Part shown: positions 58,093 to 64,000 of the stretch, in pieces
Layout of the letters: each line of letters starts with the position of its first letter
How positions within the stretch are numbered: the stretch's first letter is position 1
Assembly: GCF_039613825.1 (NCBI RefSeq)
Contig: NZ_CP154826.1
Location: 868,001-932,000 of the forward strand
Direction of reading: 5' to 3'
DNA from: Diaminobutyricibacter sp. McL0608
GTDB lineage: Bacteria; Actinomycetota; Actinomycetes; Actinomycetales; Microbacteriaceae
Length of the DNA: 64,000 bases
Notes under the pieces: model-generated
What the model was told of the DNA's origin: nothing
The model's input: only the letters and a program-made list of their open reading frames with translations
Databases searched by the model: none
Program-made: the position numbers and the translations under genes

Positions 58093-58512
58093 TCAGTTGC
58101 CCCCCTCGGAGAAGATGTGGACGAGCTGCACGGGCAGGAAGCCGGCCATCAGCACGACCCAGATCACAATGACGACCCAGAACATGAGCTTCTGGTACTT
58201 GACACCCTTGCTCCAGAAGTCGATCAGGATGATGCGCAGTCCGTTGAACGCGTGGAACACGATCGCGCCGACGAGCGCGACCTCGCCCAGCCCGACGATC
58301 GGGTTCTTGTAGGTGCCGATCACGGCGTTGTACGCCTCGGGGCTCACGCGGATGAGCGACGTGTCGAGAACGTGGACCAGCAGGAAGAAGAAGATGGCGA
58401 CCCCGGTGATGCGGTGAAGCACCCAGGACCACATTCCTTCGCGGCCTCTGTACAGCGTGCCCCCGGGCCGAGTCTTCTTCGGCTTCAGGGTTCCTGCCGC
58501 TTGATTCGACAC
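58093..58512 (-). CDS. sdhC: Succinate dehydrogenase cytochrome b556 subunit
   Basis: A 139-residue membrane subunit with the RGREGMWSWVLHRITGVAIFFFLLVHVLD pattern, including likely heme-ligand His, and three helices. The GTG at 58512 has GGAGGG eight bases upstream, which fits better than the TTG six bases earlier. First gene of sdhCDAB; the promoter lies between it and the palindrome at 58620. Confidence 0.93.
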   Translation of the reverse strand: MSNQAAGTLKPKKTRPGGTLYRGREGMWSWVLHRITGVAIFFFLLVHVLDTSLIRVSPEAYNAVIGTYKNPIVGLGEVALVGAIVFHAFNGLRIILIDFWSKGVKYQKLMFWVVIVIWVVLMAGFLPVQLVHIFSEGGN

Positions 58513-58619
58513 GAACAACCCTCCCTGGTTGTGATCACGGTTGTCCGCGTGGAGAACCGGAAGAAGCGCAGAACGCGCCTGACCAGTCTATGACGCGTCA
58601 GAGGTGCGACGCTGCTTAG

Positions 58620-58659
58620 GCCGCCCTAACTGTCTTGACGTCAAGACAGTTAGGGCGGC
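58620..58659. terminator. 40-bp perfect palindrome, corA terminator
   Basis: A perfect 20+20 base inverted repeat with no loop, centred on GACGTC at 58637-58642; the arms begin GCCGCCCTAACTGTC. It lies nine bases after the corA stop on the minus strand and about 107 bases before sdhC. The hairpin fits a terminator, but the exact symmetry without a spacer is unusual. Confidence 0.75.
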
Positions 58660-58668
58660 GGCGGCGCC

Positions 58669-59808
58669 TCACATCCAGTTGCGTTTCTTGAAGATCCAGT
58701 AGAGGCTGACGCTCAGCGTAACCATGGCGAGGACGGCGATCGGATAGCCGAGCGGCCAGTGCAATTCGGGCATGTTGTCGAAGTTCATGCCGTACACGCC
58801 GGCGATGAGCGTCGGAGCGAACAGGATCGCCGCCCAGGACGAGACCTTCTTGACCTCCTCGCCCTGCCGGTGGCTCGAATGCGCGAGCCTGGTCATCTCC
58901 TCGTTCTGGCGTTCGGCCACGAGAGTCGAATTGACCGTCAGGATGTCGCGGAGCAGCTGCCTGAAACCGTCGACACGCTCATTGACCTGGATGAGGTGGT
59001 CGGAGACGTCACGCAGGCCGCGCTGCAATTCCTGGGTCACCCCGTACTTGGCCGTGCCGTGCTCGAGCGCGATCATCACCGTTGTCAGAGGATGGGTGGC
59101 GCGCTGGAAGTCGATGACCTCGCGTGACAGCTCATAGATGCGCCGGGAGACCAGCGCGTCGCCGCCGAACACCTGGGTCTCGATCTCGTCGATGTCGTTG
59201 GCCAGGCCGGCTACGACCGGGCCGTACCCGTCGACGACGGCGTCGATGATGGCGTAGAGGATGGCCTGCGTGCCGAAGGCGAGCAGCTCCGGTTCGCTCT
59301 CCATGCGGTGGCGGACATGCGAGAGGTCCGGCGACTCGCTGTGCCTGACCGTGATCACGAAGTTGGGACCGACGAACACGTGGAGTTCGCCGAAGTCGAC
59401 CTCTTCCGGCACATCGAGGTAGCTGGCCGCTTTCAGCACCACGAAGAGCACGTCGTCGTAGCGTTCGAGCTTGGGCCGCTGGTGGGCGATGATCGCGTCT
59501 TCCACGGCCAGTTCGTGCAGGCCGAACTCGTCCGCGAGCGAGAGGAGTTCCTGTTCGGTCGGGCGGTACAGCCCGATCCAGGCGACGCCGCCCGGGGTGG
59601 CGTCGAGTGCATGGTAGGTCTCGGCAAGCGACATCGGGGATGCGACGCGGCGACCCTTCGAATAGATAGCGCTGTCGACCATGCTCCTGCGCCGCTGCGT
59701 CGTCTCCTGGGACGCTTCGATGACCGGATTCGAAGGAGGGTCCACCCGTCGCGCTCGCTGCACGAATGAAGGCATCGGAATGCCTCTCCTGCTCGTGTTG
59801 TGGGCCAT
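58669..59808 (-). CDS. corA: CorA-family magnesium/cobalt transporter
   Basis: A 379-residue divalent-cation channel. A long cytoplasmic domain is followed by two C-terminal membrane helices carrying the YGMNF selectivity motif and the WIFKKRNWM end. GGAGGTGA three bases before the ATG at 59808 fixes the start; this is one of the strongest ribosome sites here. The gene is terminated by the palindrome at 58620-58659. Confidence 0.95.
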   Translation of the reverse strand: MAHNTSRRGIPMPSFVQRARRVDPPSNPVIEASQETTQRRRSMVDSAIYSKGRRVASPMSLAETYHALDATPGGVAWIGLYRPTEQELLSLADEFGLHELAVEDAIIAHQRPKLERYDDVLFVVLKAASYLDVPEEVDFGELHVFVGPNFVITVRHSESPDLSHVRHRMESEPELLAFGTQAILYAIIDAVVDGYGPVVAGLANDIDEIETQVFGGDALVSRRIYELSREVIDFQRATHPLTTVMIALEHGTAKYGVTQELQRGLRDVSDHLIQVNERVDGFRQLLRDILTVNSTLVAERQNEEMTRLAHSSHRQGEEVKKVSSWAAILFAPTLIAGVYGMNFDNMPELHWPLGYPIAVLAMVTLSVSLYWIFKKRNWM

Positions 59809-59838
59809 GGGTCACCTCCGTGTGGTCGATTGGGCACG

Positions 59839-60993
59839 TCAACCATAGACCTCTCTGCTGGAGGTCCCGCTGAGTGCGAGAGCACGATCGAGGATGACCC
59901 GTTCGTAATGTCCGATCAGCTCGTCGCAGACGGATTCCCAGGTGCGGCCGAGCACGGCGCGCCTGCCGGCCTCGCCCATGCGCCGGCGGAGGGGAGCATC
60001 CATCACGAGTGCGCGCACAGACGCGCGGAGGGCACGGTCGTCGGCGGGGGAGAAGAGGTAGCCGTCGACGCCGTCGTCGACCAGGTCGATGGGGCCGCCG
60101 GCTCCCGGGGCGACCACCGGGAGGCCGCTCGCATGAGCCTCCTGCACTGTCTGTCCGAAGGTCTCCTCCGTGCCCGTGTGCGCGAAGATGTCGAAGCTCG
60201 CGTACGCGGCCGCCAGTTCCGGACCACCGAGGCGACCGAGAAACGTCGCGGGCATCCCGCGCAGCTGCCTCTCGACGACGGGGACGTGGGATCCGTCGCC
60301 GACGATCGCCAAGTGGATGCCCGGGAGCCCGCGCAGGCTTCCCAGCCGCTCGACCTGCTTCTCGGCGGCGATCCTTCCGACGTAGCCGATGACGACCTCG
60401 CCATCGGGCGAAAGGCGTTCCCGCAGCGCCCGCGTCGCCGGAGCGAACCGGTTGTTCGGGTGGTAACGGACGAGGTCGACGCCGCGGCCCCATCGGGCGA
60501 GTCGATCGATCCCCGCGCCCTCCAGGTCGGCGTGGGATGCGGAAGAAGGGACCAGAGTGAGGTCGGCTCCGTCATGCACCCACCTCACGAAACGCCACGC
60601 GAGCGTCGATGCCAGTCCTACGCCGTGACGCCGGGTGTAGCCGGCCACATCCGTCTGGAACACGGCGACCGAAGGGACGCCGAGGCGATTGGCCGCAGCG
60701 ATCCCCTGGGCGCCGAGGAGGAAGGGAGAGGCGGCATGGAGTACGTCGGGCGCGAATCGGGCCAGGATGCGCTGGACGAGGGGGTTCGGAAGTCCGACCG
60801 GGAACTGGCGGTAGGCGAGTGCGGGAACCGTGTAAACGGTGAAGCCCTTGTATTCGTCCGGCGCCCCGGCATCCGGGCAGATCACGATCGCCTCGTGCCC
60901 GGCCGAGGCGAGGTGGTCGAGCACCTTGCACACGCTGTTGGTCACCCCGTTGACCGTGGGGAGGAAACTCTCGGTGACGACCGCGACCCGCAT
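59839..60993 (-). CDS. GT4-family glycosyltransferase, mannosyltransferase-like
   Basis: A 384-residue GT-B enzyme starting MRVAVVTESFLPTVNGVTNSVCKVLDHLA. The C-terminal donor site has VGRIAAEKQVERL, the EX7E motif around HTGTEETFGQTVQEAHASG and a final PVVAPGAGGPIDLV. This group includes corynebacterial and mycobacterial MgtA/PimB mannosyltransferases. It is divergent from mannose-1-phosphate guanylyltransferase, which makes GDP-mannose, supporting a mannosyl donor. Confidence 0.9.
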   Translation of the reverse strand: MRVAVVTESFLPTVNGVTNSVCKVLDHLASAGHEAIVICPDAGAPDEYKGFTVYTVPALAYRQFPVGLPNPLVQRILARFAPDVLHAASPFLLGAQGIAAANRLGVPSVAVFQTDVAGYTRRHGVGLASTLAWRFVRWVHDGADLTLVPSSASHADLEGAGIDRLARWGRGVDLVRYHPNNRFAPATRALRERLSPDGEVVIGYVGRIAAEKQVERLGSLRGLPGIHLAIVGDGSHVPVVERQLRGMPATFLGRLGGPELAAAYASFDIFAHTGTEETFGQTVQEAHASGLPVVAPGAGGPIDLVDDGVDGYLFSPADDRALRASVRALVMDAPLRRRMGEAGRRAVLGRTWESVCDELIGHYERVILDRALALSGTSSREVYG

Positions 60994-61107
60994 GATGCGA
61001 CGTTAATCGGGCGGCATTGCGCTCGTATGAATGGTGAGTGAACCCCGGGCGCCCAGTGTGTGGACAGTTCTCGGCGGCGGATCCGGGTCCAGCGCTATCC
61101 TGACCAG

Positions 61108-62232
61108 ATGGCTAACAGAAACACCCCGCTTGATCGGTTCTACTGTGTCATTCCGGCCGGCGGCATCGGTTCGAGACTGTGGCCGCTCTCCCGAGCCGAT
61201 GCGCCGAAATTCCTCCACGACCTCACCGGTTCCGGCCAGACGCTGCTGCGCGACACCTGGGATCGGCTCGTCCCGCTGTCCGGCGAGCAGCGCATCATGG
61301 TCGTCACCGGTCGTGCCCACCGCGCAGCGGTCGAGGGCCAGCTGCCGGCGCTCGCCGACCACAACGTCGTCCTCGAGAGCGAACCGCGGGACTCGACGGC
61401 GGCCATCGGGCTGGCGGCGGCCATCCTGGAACGGCGGGAGCCCGGCGTGATCATCGGGTCGTTCGCAGCCGACCACGTCATCACCAACCAGCAGCTGTTC
61501 CGCCAGGCGGTCACGCAGGCGGTCGCGGTCGCCGATGCCGGGTACATTGCCCTGGTGGGCATCCAGCCGACCGAGCCGGCCATCGGCTTCGGCTACATCC
61601 GTTGTGGCGGGGCCATCGAGGTTGAGGGCGCCCCGAGCGCCATGGCCGTCGACTCCTTCAAAGAGAAGCCCGACCTGGGGACCGCGCAGTCCTATCTCTC
61701 CACCGGCGGCTTCCTCTGGAACGCGAGCATGTTCATCAGCCGTGCAGACCGGCTTCTGGAAGAGATCGGGCGCTCCGAGCCCGAGCTGCTGGCGGGGCTG
61801 CTCGAGCTCGCCGCCGCGTGGGACGATCCGGCGACGCGCGGGCCGGCCGTCGACCGCATCTGGCCGAACCTCAAGAAGATCGCGATCGACTACTCGGTCG
61901 CTGAGCCCGCAGCCGCCGCCGGTCGCCTGGCCGTCGTGCCGGGGTACTTCGACTGGGACGACATCGGCGACTTCGCATCGCTGGCCAAGCTCAACTCGGG
62001 CGGACGCAAGTCGGATCTCGCGATCCTCGGGGAGAACGCCCGCGTCCTCTCCGACTCGTCGAGCGGAATCGTCGTGAGCCAGTCCAAGCGCGTGATCAGC
62101 CTCATCGGGGTGAAGGACATCGTCGTCGTCGACACTCCGGATGCGCTGCTCGTGACGACGAGCGAGCACGCCCAGCGAGTGAAGGCCGTCGTGGACGCTC
62201 TCAAACTCTCCGGATCGAGCGACGTCCTCTGA
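61108..62232 (+). CDS. manC: Mannose-1-phosphate guanylyltransferase
   Basis: Forms GDP-mannose for glycolipid and glycan mannosylation. The 374 residues show VIPAGGIGSRLWPLSRADAPKFL near the N-terminus, ESEPRDSTAAIGLAAA, FAADHVI and GYIRCGG, FKEKPD and GYFDWDDIGDF. The ATG at 61108 is the family-consistent start. It is divergent from the GT4 gene; the 114-base spacer holds both promoters. Confidence 0.95.
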   Translation: MANRNTPLDRFYCVIPAGGIGSRLWPLSRADAPKFLHDLTGSGQTLLRDTWDRLVPLSGEQRIMVVTGRAHRAAVEGQLPALADHNVVLESEPRDSTAAIGLAAAILERREPGVIIGSFAADHVITNQQLFRQAVTQAVAVADAGYIALVGIQPTEPAIGFGYIRCGGAIEVEGAPSAMAVDSFKEKPDLGTAQSYLSTGGFLWNASMFISRADRLLEEIGRSEPELLAGLLELAAAWDDPATRGPAVDRIWPNLKKIAIDYSVAEPAAAAGRLAVVPGYFDWDDIGDFASLAKLNSGGRKSDLAILGENARVLSDSSSGIVVSQSKRVISLIGVKDIVVVDTPDALLVTTSEHAQRVKAVVDALKLSGSSDVL

Positions 62233-62258
62233 TTCCGCCCCACAACAGGGTGCACGCG

Positions 62259-62274
62259 GTGCTCAGATGAGCAC
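62259..62274 (+). terminator. Hairpin after manC
   Basis: GTGCTC-AGAT-GAGCAC, a six-base perfect stem extended by a GCG/GCG pairing with one bulge, 27 bases after the stop codon. No U-run. A weak terminator candidate. Further on, CATTCGTAA and CATTCGGTAA (62335-62353) form a direct repeat in the bmp promoter region. Confidence 0.4.
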
Positions 62275-62404
62275 TGCGCGAATAGGCATGTATTTGTAAC
62301 GCTTACGTCAAGAACCTGTTTTCGATTCTTTGAGCATTCGTAACATTCGGTAACGTGAAATACATTCGGCCGCACCCGCCGGCCGGCATTCCTTGGAGGA
62401 CATC

Positions 62405-63490
62405 TTGACAATCACAGCCCGAAAGGCCGGTCTCACCGGTCTTGCGGCGATCGGCGCCCTCGCGCTTCTCGCCGGGTGCGCGTCCGCGCCATCCACCAGC
62501 AAAACCACACCCGCAGTGGCGAGCAACTTCCTGCCCTGCATGGTCTCTGACAATGGCGGATTCGACGACCACTCGTTCAACCAGTCCAGCTACGAAGGCC
62601 TCACCAGCGCGGCCAAGGACCTCGGCATCGACTACAAGAAGGCAGAGTCGAAGACGGCGAACGACTACGCCCCGAACATCCAGAGCATGGTCGACCAGAA
62701 CTGCAGCCTGATCATCTCGGTCGGCTTCAACCTGAAGGACGCGACCGAGAAGGCCGCCAAGGCCAACCCGGACATCAACTTCGCCACCGTCGACGACAAC
62801 GAGATCAACCTGCCCAACGTCCGGCCGATCATCTTCGACACGGCTCAGGCCGCCTTCCTCGGCGGTTACGCGGCTGCGAGCTTCTCGAAGGCCGGCTCCG
62901 TCGGAACCTTCGGCGGCATGCAGTTCCCGACGGTCACCATCTTCATGGACGGCTTCGCTGACGGTGTCAAGTACTACAACGACCAGAAGAGCAAGAACGT
63001 CAAGGTCGTCGGCTGGAACGTCGACTCCCAGAAGGGGTCCTTCACCGGTGGCTTCGCGGCCAACGACGTCGCCAAGCAGACCGCGCAGGGCATCATCGAC
63101 CAGGGCGTCGACGTGCTGATGCCGGTCGGCGGACCGATCTACCAGAGCGCTGCGCAGGCCATCCGCGACTCCGGCAAGAGCATCGCTCTCATGGGTGTCG
63201 ACACGGACGTGTTCGTCTCCGACCCGAGCGTGAAGGACCTGCTCCTCACCTCGGTCATGAAGGGTCTGAACAGTGCGACCGCAGCGGTCGTCAAGGACGC
63301 GGCCGGTGGCAAGTTCACCAACACGCCCTACGTCGGAACCTTGAAGAACGACGGCGTCGGCCTGGCCCCGTTCCACAACTTCGAGTCGAAGGTCGACCCC
63401 GCCCTGCAGGGTGAGCTCGACAAGATCAAGGCCGGCATCATCGACGGCTCGATCAAGGTCACCTCGCCTTCGTCGCCGAAGCAGGGCTAA
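62405..63490 (+). CDS. BMP-family substrate-binding lipoprotein (nucleoside ABC importer)
   Basis: Extracellular binding protein, likely for purine nucleosides. The 361 residues begin with a signal peptide and lipobox LLAGC (Cys near residue 25), then the BMP fold with DNGGFDDHSFNQSSYEG, GFNLKDA and FGGMQFPTVTIFMDGFADGV. The TTG at 62405 follows GGAGGA by five bases; the longer in-frame start at 62393 lies inside that site. An attenuator-like hairpin separates it from the ATPase gene, which allows excess binding protein. Confidence 0.93.
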   Translation: MTITARKAGLTGLAAIGALALLAGCASAPSTSKTTPAVASNFLPCMVSDNGGFDDHSFNQSSYEGLTSAAKDLGIDYKKAESKTANDYAPNIQSMVDQNCSLIISVGFNLKDATEKAAKANPDINFATVDDNEINLPNVRPIIFDTAQAAFLGGYAAASFSKAGSVGTFGGMQFPTVTIFMDGFADGVKYYNDQKSKNVKVVGWNVDSQKGSFTGGFAANDVAKQTAQGIIDQGVDVLMPVGGPIYQSAAQAIRDSGKSIALMGVDTDVFVSDPSVKDLLLTSVMKGLNSATAAVVKDAAGGKFTNTPYVGTLKNDGVGLAPFHNFESKVDPALQGELDKIKAGIIDGSIKVTSPSSPKQG

Positions 63491-63508
63491 TACCTCAGCA
63501 ACACCGGA

Positions 63509-63538
63509 CGGGGAGGTCAGCATGTGCTGGCCTCCCCG
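63509..63538 (+). terminator. Hairpin between BMP lipoprotein and ATPase genes
   Basis: A 13-base stem (CGGGGAGGTCAGC / GCTGGCCTCCCCG, one T-G pair) with loop ATGT, followed by CTCCTTTTG. It is a partial intrinsic terminator that would reduce transcription of the downstream ATPase. Confidence 0.75.
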
Positions 63539-63666
63539 CTCCTTTTGTCGATGCTCAATTGAGCGCACACTGACATATGCGCAGTGAGTAGTGTGAAGAG
63601 GCGCACTGTGGCGTTTCGACGACGTGCGATTCGCTGCCCGGGCGAGTAGAGAAGGAACCCACCCGT

Positions 63667-64000
63667 ATGAAGCTCGAACTTCGCGGCATCACGAAGAGAT
63701 TCGGTGCCCTGGTCGCAAACGACCACATCGATCTCACGGTAGAACCCGGTGAGATCCATTGCCTTCTCGGTGAGAACGGCGCAGGCAAGTCCACCCTGAT
63801 GAACGTGCTCTACGGCCTCTACCAGGCCGAAGAGGGCGACATCCTGCTCGACGACGAAGTCCAGCGCTTCAACGGCCCCGGCGATGCGATGAAGGCGGGA
63901 ATCGGCATGGTGCACCAGCACTTCATGCTCATCCCCGTGTTCACGGTGGCCGAGAACGTGATGCTCGGTCACGAGCAGACGAAGTTCGGCGGGCGCCTCG
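63667..64000 (+). CDS. ABC transporter ATPase of BMP-type importer (partial)
   Basis: The first 111 residues are visible; the gene runs off the window. MKLELRGITKRFGALVANDHIDLTVEPGEIHCLLGENGAGKSTLMNVLYG contains Walker A, and GIGMVHQHFMLIPVFTVAENVMLG is the Q-loop stretch typical of the duplicated sugar/nucleoside ATPases (YufO-like). Full proteins have two ATPase domains and about 500 residues. It belongs with the BMP lipoprotein. Confidence 0.95.
   Translation, partial: MKLELRGITKRFGALVANDHIDLTVEPGEIHCLLGENGAGKSTLMNVLYGLYQAEEGDILLDDEVQRFNGPGDAMKAGIGMVHQHFMLIPVFTVAENVMLGHEQTKFGGRL

Noticed and set aside
55736-58312. 858-codon plus-strand frame opposite sdhA, sdhD and sdhC
   Set aside because: Mirror of the succinate dehydrogenase genes; no domain and skewed composition.

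Overview
The window is 64 kb of high-GC, gene-dense bacterial chromosome. Gene content and order fit an actinobacterium, most likely of the family Microbacteriaceae: acs, then a 6C-type small RNA, a tad pilus cluster, topA, tmk, holB and tRNA-Thr, plus a GTP-type PEP carboxykinase, a RamB-like regulator and an actinobacterial DUF4244 pilin. The genus cannot be fixed from sequence reading alone. I see no phage, insertion sequence, CRISPR array or rRNA.

Layout. 1-13.6 kb: acetyl-CoA synthetase (its 3' end lies outside the window), a 6C RNA, a compact tad/Flp cluster (ATPase, one fused TadB/TadC-like membrane protein, pilin, two TadE/G-like proteins), then topA-tmk-holB, a secreted S33 peptidase-like lipoprotein, a TetR regulator, tRNA-Thr(CGT) and a Clp-N/HTH protein. 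13.6-20 kb: hydrolase, Gfo/Idh oxidoreductase, PBP4-type DD-peptidase, nicotinamidase, MMPL exporter with a palindromic operator. 20-28.7 kb: a catabolic block with 2-oxoacid dehydrogenase E1 alpha and beta, a free-standing lipoyl-domain protein and an alpha/beta hydrolase, Lrp regulator, a membrane-anchored HExxH protein, aldehyde dehydrogenase, thiolase and SDR. 28.7-38.9 kb: RamB-like regulator divergent from pckG, a fused ABC exporter, a GAP-family membrane protein, a drug-type ABC-2 exporter operon, and an ArsR/SRPBCC/ABM operon with a frameshift.

38.9-48.5 kb: the riboflavin operon ribD-ribE-ribBA-ribH behind an FMN riboswitch, and the glycerol regulon (SorC-type regulator, glpD, glpF, glpK) with two matching palindromic operators. 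48.5-64 kb: HAD phosphatase, GNAT, trpS, exonuclease III, BrkB-family protein, ptsI, sdhCDAB, CorA, a GT4 glycosyltransferase divergent from mannose-1-phosphate guanylyltransferase, and the start of a BMP-type nucleoside ABC importer.

The genes share a theme of central carbon metabolism on poor carbon sources: acetate activation, gluconeogenic PEP carboxykinase, glycerol uptake and oxidation, 2-oxoacid and acyl-CoA breakdown, and succinate dehydrogenase. The most unusual locus is the E1 alpha/beta, lipoyl-only and hydrolase operon. It resembles the acetoin-dehydrogenase E2 protein AcoC cut into two genes, with no conventional E2 acyltransferase core. Other points worth a second look are a 57-bp palindromic repeat present twice, a 40-bp perfect palindrome, a one-base frameshift in an SRPBCC gene, a TadG-like frame running about 320 bases antisense through a neighbouring gene, and a RamB-like protein with a degenerate metallopeptidase motif.
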